Source: Candidatus Altarchaeota archaeon (GTDB taxonomy: Archaea > Altiarchaeota > Altiarchaeia > IMC4 > QMZM01). From it: 22,762 nucleotides of DNA. Below the pieces are notes generated by a model. The model had not been told where the DNA came from, ran no database searches, and was given only the letters and a program-made list of their open reading frames with translations. Below, piece by piece: positions 7,532-15,500 of this stretch. Location: assembly GCA_018897475.1 (NCBI GenBank), contig JAHIKS010000083.1, positions 1 to 22,762 on the forward strand. Direction: 5' to 3'. Within the stretch, counting starts at the first letter, position 1, and every line of letters begins with the position of its first letter. The position numbers and the translations under genes are program-made.

Positions 7532-8386
7532 TTATCGAATCAACCTCAAAAATTCACTTACATTCATAAATGCATCCGTAATTCTTCTCTTTCTGGTTTC
7601 CTCATCACCTGAAAAGAAATTAGCCACCCAGGAGGGCCCAGGAGATTTAATGTCTGTGAATCTTTCTTCAATGTTTTCTATCGCTTCTTTTATGAGTTTA
7701 TTATCCAAATAGGGTCTGACTTCTTCAGCTACTGACCTCGGACCATTCTTATAATTTGCGATAACGACATAGATGTCGTATGCATCTTTCTCATTGTATC
7801 TTTCTCCCAATACAATCCCTTTTGTTGTAATAGCTCCAACAACATCTGCTACCTTTAATCTAATTGTTATCTCCCCATCCCCCGGTAATATCCCGGTGAT
7901 CTCATGCTCAAAGTAATGGTCAAGAACGATTTCACACCCATGCATAGTCCTAGCCAATAAATCAGGCTGGATTCTTCTGTGACGATGTTTCTTCTCTATA
8001 AGCATATTATATTCCGTGCTAAGAAAATCAACCGATATCGCGTATTCTTCTTTATTAACTGTAATCGTTCTTTCAAAACTAAATGGTATAATGTTTCCAA
8101 CCCTATCCAATCTTGGTGTATAACCCCTTTTTGTAATTAGCTCTACTATCGAGGCATATTTTCGTGCATCTATCATCGCCGGATTGATTGCAAGGTCTAT
8201 GTCTATTGAGCCGATGTGTTCAAATTTATTCTCTGGCTCCTTAAATCTCTCTAAAATAAAATAAGGTGCCCAACCACCAATTAGAACAAAGGCATTGGAA
8301 TAACTCTTTAGTGTCGTCATTAACTCCAACAAAACAGACTTTGAAATATTTGTTAACTCAGGTGTGTAATCAGTAATCGTTACCAT
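7532..8386 (-). CDS. AbiEii-like nucleotidyltransferase (putative type IV toxin)
   Basis: A 284-residue protein with the polymerase-beta nucleotidyltransferase signature: Gly37-Gly38 in VLIGGWAPYFI, then Asp62/Asp64 in GSIDIDLAI, and a third carboxylate in ISVDFL (D120). Such proteins include AbiEii-type toxins, which are reported to transfer nucleotides to tRNA or other acceptors. The gene starts 8 bases after its partner gene stops, and the Shine-Dalgarno TAGGTGA overlaps that stop, so translation is probably coupled. The longer frame to 8488 is rejected because the ATG at 8386 has this site. The upstream partner has a winged-helix region and an AbiEi-like C-terminus, which supports a toxin-antitoxin pair. 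The gene is AT-rich relative to the core genes. The substrate is unknown. Confidence 0.8.
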   Translation of the reverse strand: MVTITDYTPELTNISKSVLLELMTTLKSYSNAFVLIGGWAPYFILERFKEPENKFEHIGSIDIDLAINPAMIDARKYASIVELITKRGYTPRLDRVGNIIPFSFERTITVNKEEYAISVDFLSTEYNMLIEKKHRHRRIQPDLLARTMHGCEIVLDHYFEHEITGILPGDGEITIRLKVADVVGAITTKGIVLGERYNEKDAYDIYVVIANYKNGPRSVAEEVRPYLDNKLIKEAIENIEERFTDIKSPGPSWVANFFSGDEETRKRRITDAFMNVSEFLRLIR

Positions 8387-8394
8387 AAAATCAC

Positions 8395-9492
8395 CTAATA
8401 TCTCATCTTCTTCTTTCTTAAAAATTTGGCTTGTTCTTTTCCTCTTGCCGGATAATTGTATAGATCCAGATACAGTTGGGTATTGCAAACTACCTTAATG
8501 CCCTTTACTGTTTGCCTTCCATAGAATACGCCTTCATCAAAGGGTTCAACCAGATGAATAGTCCCACCCGATTCCACCGGTCTTAAATCTAATTTTTTGA
8601 CCCACTTCTCTACATCCATGGGTTTAACATAGAAATGCACATCCGTGAATCTAACGTATGGTGCTATCAAATAGGCCCCGGAATGTAGCGTCATTGCATA
8701 TTCCAACTTATTCTTAGAGGCCTTGCTAACCTTTTTCATGAATTCCGTTATATTCTTCTGGAAGGAGTAGTACGTATGAATTGTATTATCGGAAAAATTA
8801 TATTTTTTAGTCCACTGCTCAAGCAACTCACCGGGTTTATCCAACACTAATTTAGATTCCATATCTCGTGAGACGAATTCATGATCCTGAAGCTTCTTTA
8901 CCACTCTGTGTACATAGCCTAAGCTTATCTCCGCAGTTTTTGCTAGTTCACTCAGAGTCCACTTTCTCTTAGGTTCTTCTAACATAACCCTGGCAACCCT
9001 CGAAGCCTTCGGAGAAAACAACTCTTTTAAGATTTTTCTCTCCTTTGCAATATTCTCCCTTCCTTCCTTTTCGATATAGTATGCACCGACATGCAGATAA
9101 CAATTACCCGATAAATCCAGAAAGTTTATCCCATTTGATTTGCAGAGTTGTTTCCCTCGCTCACTGATATAAGGCGCAACAACAATTCTGGCAAGTAGTT
9201 CCTCGTTGATATTCCTGTATCTTCTTTTGAAAATTGAGAGAGGAATTGATCTCAGTTGAGTTATCGCATGAGATAGGAACACTGGCTCACCCCTTGATTT
9301 AATCTCAAAGATGAGGTAACATTCTATTTCATTGGGAATTGCCAAAATCACAAACAGATCAGCTACATGGCCGTTAATCTTTGCATCAGATTTATAACTA
9401 ACTATCCTGGAATCAGGGATTATTCTTTCTATGTTATCCAGAATATACCTCTTAGCTTCCTCATGAAAATTAGCTATCTTCCTCATTTTCAC
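8395..9492 (-). CDS. PD-(D/E)XK-like / winged-helix regulator, AbiEi-like putative antitoxin
   Basis: A 365-residue protein in three parts. Residues 10-145 have a nuclease-like pattern, D45 in VADLFVI and E63-x-K65 in IFEIKSRG, followed by GINFLDLSGN. Residues 155-215 are a winged helix (WTLSELAKTAEISLGYVHRVVKKL). The C-terminal third ends VVCNTQLYLDLYNYP followed by ARGKEQAKFLR, which resembles AbiEi-type antitoxins and their relatives. The downstream gene is an AbiEii-like nucleotidyltransferase, so I read this as the regulator or antitoxin. Whether the nuclease-like part is active is unknown. The start is GTG at 9492 or ATG at 9486; neither has a clear Shine-Dalgarno, and a TATA-like box lies about 30-40 bases upstream. 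Confidence 0.75.
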   Translation of the reverse strand: MKMRKIANFHEEAKRYILDNIERIIPDSRIVSYKSDAKINGHVADLFVILAIPNEIECYLIFEIKSRGEPVFLSHAITQLRSIPLSIFKRRYRNINEELLARIVVAPYISERGKQLCKSNGINFLDLSGNCYLHVGAYYIEKEGRENIAKERKILKELFSPKASRVARVMLEEPKRKWTLSELAKTAEISLGYVHRVVKKLQDHEFVSRDMESKLVLDKPGELLEQWTKKYNFSDNTIHTYYSFQKNITEFMKKVSKASKNKLEYAMTLHSGAYLIAPYVRFTDVHFYVKPMDVEKWVKKLDLRPVESGGTIHLVEPFDEGVFYGRQTVKGIKVVCNTQLYLDLYNYPARGKEQAKFLRKKKMRY

Positions 9493-9499
9493 TGTTTGT

Positions 9500-9542
9500 T
9501 GTATATTTACTATGCGGTGAAAGTATATAAATTAGTGAAAGT
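9500..9542 (-). promoter_or_regulatory. Promoter of the AbiE-like pair with direct repeats
   Basis: On the minus strand a TATA-like AATTTATATACT lies about 30-40 bases before the start codon. On the plus strand two identical 8-mers GTGAAAGT (9517-9524 and 9535-9542) flank it, 18 bases apart start to start, and an inverted partial copy (TTTTCACT, 9486-9493) overlaps the start codon. This fits autoregulation by the winged-helix partner, as known for AbiEi, but that is inference. Confidence 0.45.
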
Positions 9543-9629
9543 TAGATATTTATGCTTTTGTTCGTAGCTTTCGCTTCTTTTTTTCTAAAATGAGTTTAAT
9601 GCTTAAATTATTTCCAGGCACCGAAGTTC

Positions 9630-9669
9630 GTTGGGCAAGCATAAGTTTGCCACAAACACCGTGTTAGGC
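9630..9669 (+). other. Integron attC-like half-site (tentative)
   Basis: On the plus strand CACAAACACC followed by GTGTTAGGCG ends in a GTTRRRY core (GTTAGGC, 9663-9669), and a second GTTRRRY match, GTTGGGC, lies at 9630-9636. Between them GGCAA/TTGCC form a short stem around GCATAAG. From memory, this right half resembles integron attC sites, but the expected left half (RYYYAAC plus a matching arm) is only weakly present. It could be a decayed attC, a fragment of another repeat, or chance. No integrase gene is seen in the window. The surrounding 9543-9712 holds no convincing gene. Confidence 0.25.
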
Positions 9670-9712
9670 GAAGTGCTACTCATCTCAAGTGATTTATGAA
9701 GCACCTCTAATA

Positions 9713-9826
9713 TTAATCGACTCTAGGCCCCACTACGACTCTCCCACATTTTGGGCAAGCCTTTCTTTCATAGTCTTCCATATAAAACTCGTGCCCCTCA
9801 GGGCACCTCACCTTTATTCCTGTCAT
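9713..9826 (-). CDS. Small zinc-ribbon protein, 37 residues
   Basis: A tiny protein with CPEGHEF near the start and ACPKCGR further on, giving Cys8, His12, Cys24 and Cys27: a CxxxH-x11-CxxC zinc ribbon. The ATG at 9826 is preceded by a strong Shine-Dalgarno (GGGGTGA with a 5-base gap), so translation is well supported despite its size. It is the last gene of a compact minus-strand run: HEPN-like protein, membrane protein, degenerate ORF, zinc ribbon. Small zinc ribbons bind nucleic acid or act as structural adaptors; the target is unknown. Confidence 0.7.
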   Translation of the reverse strand: MTGIKVRCPEGHEFYMEDYERKACPKCGRVVVGPRVD

Positions 9827-9851
9827 TGTGTTCACCCCTCTCTTGTTTAAA

Positions 9852-9995
9852 TTATACTCCCATATGATCTATGATTCTTTTAATGTAATCTACTTTTATC
9901 TCAAATTTTCCATCCTTTTTAACAACAATCTTTTCTTCTTTAATGCTGCCAAAAGTTTATCCTTACCCCTTCCAGCTTCTTAAATGGAACTCTAT
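9852..9995 (-). pseudogene. Degenerate small ORF with two in-frame TAA stops
   Basis: A single frame reads EFHLRSWKG, stop, G, stop, TFGSIKEEKIVVKKDGKF and then an EIKVDYIKRII-type helix to a final stop at 9852. The second half looks like real protein. A Shine-Dalgarno (AGGTGA) sits 4 bases before an ATA codon where an ATG would be expected. It lies 9 bases after the membrane-protein gene and 25 bases before the zinc-ribbon gene, so it occupies a normal operon slot. Simple point changes (CAA to TAA twice, ATG to ATA) would explain it. Sequencing error is possible but three changes make decay more likely. Confidence 0.4.
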
Positions 9996-10004
9996 TTTTT
10001 CACC

Positions 10005-10256
10005 TCACTTATCTTCAGACTCCAACAATATCCCAATAACTAATAAAACTGTAACTGGCATAAGCCATAAAATAAAAACATCTTTAATAACATTAAGAAT
10101 CAAGCGAGCAAGTAAAAATAATGCAGTATTATCATTTATGGAGAATGTAGCATCCGTTCTACCAACAATGAAAATCAAGGTACTTACAAATAATAAAACA
10201 AATAGCAAGTCCGTCCATATGTAGATCAAATACCTACATATCCTATTTACTTTCAT
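10005..10256 (-). CDS. Small two-helix membrane protein
   Basis: An 83-residue protein with hydrophobic helices at about 10-31 and 59-78, a short amphipathic stretch between them, and an acidic tail (ESEDK). The ATG at 10256 has a strong Shine-Dalgarno (GGAGGG, about 7 bases upstream), which makes it a real gene. It begins 34 bases after the HEPN-like gene. I recognise no family. Small membrane proteins next to HEPN or other RNase-like genes occur in defence and toxin-antitoxin loci, where they may act as effectors, but nothing here proves that. Confidence 0.65.
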   Translation of the reverse strand: MKVNRICRYLIYIWTDLLFVLLFVSTLIFIVGRTDATFSINDNTALFLLARLILNVIKDVFILWLMPVTVLLVIGILLESEDK

Positions 10257-10290
10257 CAGTCAACCCTCCATACTCTAACCGTTTCCCATT

Positions 10291-10818
10291 TCATGTAACC
10301 CCAAAGTAAGTGGTAAGTTTGATTACTAACTCTCGTAATACAGGTACTGTTGCGTCTAATACCTCACGATCGCGTGGACGGCCAGAAGTTTTGAATCCAT
10401 GATGACGATTACATCTGACTACATAAAGCAAATCTACAAGTGCTTCAAGTGAGGGTTCATCTTCATCAACCCTACCGGTTAATGCCCTTTTAGTAGTCTC
10501 CACTAAACGGTCAAATTCTCTAGTATTCATCCTAGCCTCACGCAGCCAATCACGTTCGCTAAATATAGGCTTAATTGAGAGTAAGTCCTCAAGTTTCCCT
10601 GGTTCGAGTAATCGACTCCACTCTTTGTAATCAAGTTTTTTTGCACAGTGTCTAATCATATGACGTTCAGATGGCCTCTGATTTCGGGTAATAAGCTCTG
10701 GTCTAGTTCCTTCATACATGACATTAAATGCTAACCATAGAGCGTCATACTCTTCAAAAGAGTTACGTGATTCGATTTGAGCACGTTGCAGATGTGACTT
10801 TATTAGTTTCAAATCCAT
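10291..10818 (-). CDS. HEPN-like protein with RX4H motif
   Basis: A 175-residue, mainly helical protein. The C-terminal part reads LYVVRCNRHHGFK with Arg135-x4-His140, followed by GRPRDREVLDATVPVLRELV. This matches a HEPN-type pattern (R-x4-6-H), a fold that includes many RNase toxins and defence proteins; a similar LYxxRCNxxHG...DRELV pattern is common in small proteins annotated as hypothetical. RNase activity is plausible but unproven. The start at 10818 has a GAGGG element 13 bases upstream, too far for a good Shine-Dalgarno; a TATA-like CATAAATAATA lies further up. It heads a minus-strand operon with the membrane protein and zinc ribbon. Confidence 0.65.
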   Translation of the reverse strand: MDLKLIKSHLQRAQIESRNSFEEYDALWLAFNVMYEGTRPELITRNQRPSERHMIRHCAKKLDYKEWSRLLEPGKLEDLLSIKPIFSERDWLREARMNTREFDRLVETTKRALTGRVDEDEPSLEALVDLLYVVRCNRHHGFKTSGRPRDREVLDATVPVLRELVIKLTTYFGVT

Positions 10819-10977
10819 TTTGAATAGGTATCCCTCTATTTTTTCTTCAAGTTTTATTATTTATGGGCCTCTTGCGTGATTAATTAAAAATCAAACACAT
10901 GATGGTGATTTTCAGGTTTTGTATACCTTCAACTGTAGTACAATATTTTTGTTCAATTACACAAAATATTTAATAGA
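10819..10977. promoter_or_regulatory. Divergent promoter region in the island
   Basis: This 159-base AT-rich spacer separates the HEPN-like gene from the plus-strand gene at 10978. A TATA-like element CATAAATAATAAAA (minus strand, near 10852-10866) could serve the HEPN operon with a short leader. ACAATATTTTTG near 10940-10951 could serve the plus-strand gene. I see no strong repeat. Confidence 0.35.
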
Positions 10978-11721
10978 ATGAATTCCAAAAAAGAAGAATC
11001 AGAAGGGGACATATCTCTCGAAGAGTTCTTTAAAAAACAACTAAGTCCATGTTTTGAAGAAACAAAAAGGCAAAGAAATTTAGATGAACTCGTAGGGCAT
11101 TGTAGATATTCAAACAGTTTGTTGGATATATTAAGTAAGATGAGTAAGGAAATGCCTATGGGGAAATTATCAAATAGTTTTATCTATATGAGATTATTCG
11201 AATTAATTAAGCAACTCACGATTTGGGATTTGCATATCTGTTGTGGTGCATATCATAATGCAATTCGAGATATGCGTTATAGTATCGAGGCTATATTAAA
11301 GGCGTATTATATAGATACCCGACATCCCGATTCTAATTTGGAATGTAAATTAGAGATTCTAAAAGAGATAGATTACTTGCATGGTAATAAACTAATCAAA
11401 AATATCGAAATAGAATTCAAAGATGAAATGAAGGAAGTATATAAGGAACTTTGCCAATACGTACATCCAAGCTCTACGGAATTTGAAGCAGATTTTAGAA
11501 AAGATAAAAATAAATCCTCTCTTATAGTAGATAAATGGTGTAGTCGAGCAAGTTTTACATTTGATGAAGAATTATTCGATGGATGCATGCGTCTACGAAG
11601 AGATATACTTACAATATGTGTATTTGTTGCAATGTCGTGCCTAAATGGCGAAGTACCTACAAAAACTTTATCTAAATTAGTGGAAGAGATTGGGAGCGGT
11701 ACATTAGAAGTAGATGTCTAA
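10978..11721 (+). CDS. Unrecognised helical protein, 247 residues
   Basis: I cannot name this family. The protein is highly helical and charged at the N-terminus, then has a core AYHNAIRDMRYSIEAILKAYY and later YKELCQYVHPSS. The pairing of an AxRxxRxxxE helix with a conserved VHPS-type stretch resembles HEPN-like or abortive-infection-associated proteins, but a clear RX4-6H motif is lacking. There is no signal peptide or membrane helix. The gene is strongly AT-rich and has no Shine-Dalgarno before the ATG. It stands alone, divergent from the HEPN-like operon and convergent with the winged-helix gene at 11757. A defence-related role is only suggested by position. Confidence 0.55.
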   Translation: MNSKKEESEGDISLEEFFKKQLSPCFEETKRQRNLDELVGHCRYSNSLLDILSKMSKEMPMGKLSNSFIYMRLFELIKQLTIWDLHICCGAYHNAIRDMRYSIEAILKAYYIDTRHPDSNLECKLEILKEIDYLHGNKLIKNIEIEFKDEMKEVYKELCQYVHPSSTEFEADFRKDKNKSSLIVDKWCSRASFTFDEELFDGCMRLRRDILTICVFVAMSCLNGEVPTKTLSKLVEEIGSGTLEVDV

Positions 11722-11756
11722 TCGGGTTTGTTTTTGAATTATTCTTGGCTTAAATA

Positions 11757-12152
11757 CTAAATCTCTGTATTCTGGACTCTTCCTTTCATCTCTCTAATCT
11801 GCCCCTTCAACTTCTCTATCTCCTTTGCCTGCTCCTCAATCTTTTCATCCTTCTTCATGAGTTTAATATCCTTCTCTTGGATTATTTTCTCCTGCTCTCT
11901 AATTTTTCCTCTCTGCTCATCAACCTTTTCCGTCCACCATTGGTTCTGTCTGCCAACTCTTTTATGAAATACCTTTCCATCGGATCTTAGTTCAGATAGA
12001 TAAAACGAAGCAGTAAACCAGTTTAATCCGACGCCTTTGGCGATTCCTTCAGTCGTTGTAGGAAAGTCTAATTTTTCTATGAAATTGATTATCTCCTTCT
12101 TTATCTCCTCAGGATTTCGTTTTTTTCGTTTTGAAGGCTTTTTATTGGGCAT
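11757..12152 (-). CDS. Winged-helix protein with C-terminal coiled coil
   Basis: A 131-residue protein. It opens with a lysine/arginine-rich tail (KKPSKRKKR), then a winged helix at about 15-72 (PTTTEGIAKGVGLNWFTASF, then LSELRSDGKVFHKRVG, typical of an archaeal wHTH with the wing carrying HKR). Residues 75-125 form a long heptad-patterned coiled coil rich in Glu/Lys (QEKIIQEKDIKLMKKDEK). It is probably a dimeric DNA-binding regulator. A TATA-like ATATAAAAAA at 12171-12180 lies 19-28 bases before the ATG, which fits a leaderless transcript. The target is unknown; the neighbouring island genes are obvious candidates. Confidence 0.7.
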   Translation of the reverse strand: MPNKKPSKRKKRNPEEIKKEIINFIEKLDFPTTTEGIAKGVGLNWFTASFYLSELRSDGKVFHKRVGRQNQWWTEKVDEQRGKIREQEKIIQEKDIKLMKKDEKIEEQAKEIEKLKGQIREMKGRVQNTEI

Positions 12153-12284
12153 GTTATTACTTAAACTTGATTTTTTATATCTTAAATCGTATTATATGAT
12201 ATATCTTAATATTAGTCATATTATCTATCTGTTTTATCAGTTAGTGTTTGCATAGATTAACTATAGAATATCGTTTCGTGCAAA

Positions 12285-12548
12285 ATGGCTAAACTAAAAC
12301 TGTGGATGGTAACTGGAATACTTGGCATTATCTGGGGGATAGTTGGATTACCGATAGCCACGCTCCTCGCAGGTGTACTTACAAATTCAAGCCCTTTACA
12401 TGTGCAAATTGTACACTACATTGTTGCTTTCCCCACATATCTTGCACTTACCTTGGGGTTTCATTTTGTCCTTATATTTATCGGTAGCCCCTTAGTGGGT
12501 CTGATTACGGGGATATTAATCGGCTACTTGATTGAAAAACTAAGATAA
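12285..12548 (+). CDS. Small three-helix membrane protein
   Basis: An 87-residue, almost entirely hydrophobic protein with helices at about 7-31, 40-62 and 66-84, and a short basic end (EKLR). No family is recognised. TATA-like sequence (ACTATAGAATAT) lies about 15-28 bases before the ATG. It ends 26 bases before the giant surface-protein gene in the same direction, so the two are probably one operon; a role in export, anchoring or processing of that protein is a reasonable guess, not shown by sequence. Confidence 0.6.
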   Translation: MAKLKLWMVTGILGIIWGIVGLPIATLLAGVLTNSSPLHVQIVHYIVAFPTYLALTLGFHFVLIFIGSPLVGLITGILIGYLIEKLR

Positions 12549-12574
12549 GAACAAAATAAAGGTGGTTGAACACA

Positions 12575-15500
12575 ATGAATAAAGCCAGTTATTTTAAAAC
12601 ACTGATGATCAGTCTGTTTGTCATATCGTTGTTGGGTAATGGTTGGGTATATGCTCAGGAAACGAATGGGACCCTTGTATTAAACTTTACCACGCTCCAG
12701 ACATGGGATAATCTTTCAACATCAGGGATTAGACCTTCGTTAGCACCGAATAAAACAGAGTTTAAACCAATACGCATAAAAATAGTCCGCATAGATGGCA
12801 ATTTAGAAACCTATTCTAAAGAACTCAATGTTACTAAACCAAATGAGTTATCTTTCTCTCTGAAACCTGGTAAATATAAGATTTATGCACAGATTGCAGG
12901 ACACAAAAGCATCGTAGAGTACAATAATGGAAGTGATGGATATGAAATCAATCCCGGTAGTAAGATTATCCTCCCTCTATACGGTAACACACTCTGTAAA
13001 GATGTTTTTGCTGATGCCCCTTGGCGTACTCAATCCAATGAGATACCTATCCTAATCATGGTGAAGGATGCTGATGGGCTATTATGTGGAGATTACGACC
13101 TAGGAAATATTGAGATATATAAAGACTCTAATTGTGACGAAAGTAATAATGAACAAGGTGATACACTCCTAAAGACTGAAACAGCATGGTATGGCGTGAG
13201 AGTATATGGCACTCAGAATAATAATCTCTACTATCCGGGCGACTGGTATAACATAACGTATCTGAATATATCTCAGCATAATCTAAGTGGAAAAATCTGT
13301 TTGCATGTGGTCATCAGGGATATCGGCGGCTTTTGGGATTTTGATGGCGATACGCATAGTCACCTTGTAGTTAATATAACAAATAAAAGTCTGCCTGCTT
13401 TTGAAAACTGGTATTATGGGGATACTCATTATCACAGCAGTTATACAGATAATGAGGTTGAGTTTGGTGCACCTATAGAAGCAACAATAGAGGTTGGAAA
13501 AGCAATTGGGTTGAATTGGGTAACTGTTACTGATCACTCATTTGATCTGGATTCCAGTAAATGGGATAATCTTACCTATGAATGTGATTCATTCTCGGGT
13601 TCTGAATTTAAATGCTTGGCTGGTGAGGAGGTATCCTGTTATTTGAGAACATCCCTAATTACACAATATTGTCATTATTTGGCGTATAACATAAGCGAAT
13701 ATATTAAGGGTGGGGAATGGGAGGATGGAACAGGAACAGATTATATGTGTGAAGAAGTTGTTTCTATGGTAAATAATCAGGGAGGGTTTGGGTATGTTGC
13801 TCATCCAATGAATGATGATCACTTTCGTGATCCTTGGCAGAATTATTCTCTAAATTTCACTGGTCTGGAGATATGGAATGGGGTAATAGAGAATGAGGAG
13901 GCTGAACAGCAGTTACAGGATGGACTTGCTAAATGGGAGGAACTCCTTCTAGAAGGGCGGAAGGTATTCATTGAGGGTGGCACAGACGCACATGGTGATC
14001 TTAACTACGGCACTACGGCAAGTTGGGCATCATTTCCACCTCTACCTGGTGTTGACAAAAACAATAATGCCTTCGGCAAGGTTCGAACATCCTGTTATAT
14101 GTCCTCATTAACAAATTCAGGAATTCTCAATTCTCTGAGAAATGGCCACTGCTTTATGACTGATGGCCCTGCTCTTAAATTTGAAATCAATGGCAAAAAG
14201 CTGGGTGAAACAGTAAATATCACAAAAGGCACGCCCACAAAATTGGAGATAGAATGGAACAGTACGGAAGAATTCGGTTATCTGAAGAATATCAGCATAA
14301 TAGAGGGAACTATAGGTGTAAATACAAGTAGAACCGTGTTGAACGTATCCAGTTATTCTGACAGCTATAACTACTCTTTAATTCCTGACCAGGAGATGTA
14401 CATACGACTGGAAGGGGTAACAAATACTGGCAGGAGAGTTTATACCAACCCTATCTGGATCAATGCCATCGGATCGGAGGCATCGATTACTTCACCGTGG
14501 AATGGAACAACCTTTGTGCAGGGAGAATCGATTACATTTAACGCTTCAGCAAGCATTGATAATGGCACCTCGATGCAGGTCATCTGGAATTCCAGCATTG
14601 ACGGCGTCATAAGAACACTTACCCTCTCCAATCTCACATCTCCATTCTCATTCAATGACTCCTTCAATATCTCTAATCTATCCCTTGGATTACATAATAT
14701 CTCGGTCATTGTCACTGATGATAATAACGTAGAAAGCGTTGATAGAATAACCATCAACGTAATAACCGCAAGGTCTTATGAAATGCTGATAGTCACGGAC
14801 ACGTCAAGGCTTTTCAGGAAGTATGGTAACGGCAGTCAAAGGTTAATAGATAGGATCAATGAGATATGCTCAAATGAGAATGCAACCTTGCTGGATGTTT
14901 CCGGGAGGAATGATGAGATAAAAGTTGATCGACTGATAACCGAATATGCAAACAGATATGATGTCAAATATCTGATGATTGTTGGCGGGGAGGAGATAAT
15001 ACCATTCTTCCATCTCACGGACCCTGTTTCCTGCTGCACCATTTGGCCAATACGATTAATTGTGGGTAAAGATCCCTGCTGCGAGGGAGGATGGGCCACC
15101 TCCTCCAATTGTACTGATATTCTCTCTGATTATCCTTATGCAGACATTAATGATGACTGGGTAGTCGATCTCCCAATAGGTAGGATCGTAGGGCATTCAA
15201 CAGATGATATGATAACCATTCTGGATAATGCAAACCATACCGACAATGGGATCAATACATTGATAGTTGGTATATCTTCTGAGGAGTATAATCTGGCACA
15301 GCTAAGAGAGAAATTTGAAGATAGGGGCTATTCCACTACGTCACAGATAGGCGGTACAATTGATCTGCTATGGATTTCCCTTCAGATTCAAAACAGGGCG
15401 ATAATACACTCTGCGACACATTCCGACTGGTGGTACTGGGGTGCCGAGGAATGGTACTGGTGGAGCTGGTTTGCCGTAATAAAAGATATTATTTTGTGGA

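Noticed and set aside
8387..8488. N-terminal extension of the nucleotidyltransferase
   Set aside because: These codons overlap the partner gene; the ATG at 8386 has a good Shine-Dalgarno and starts just after the partner's stop.
9567..9680. Short ORFs on both strands around the attC-like segment (about 25 codons each)
   Set aside because: Neither has a Shine-Dalgarno or a recognisable motif; the conserved look comes from the repeat-like DNA itself.
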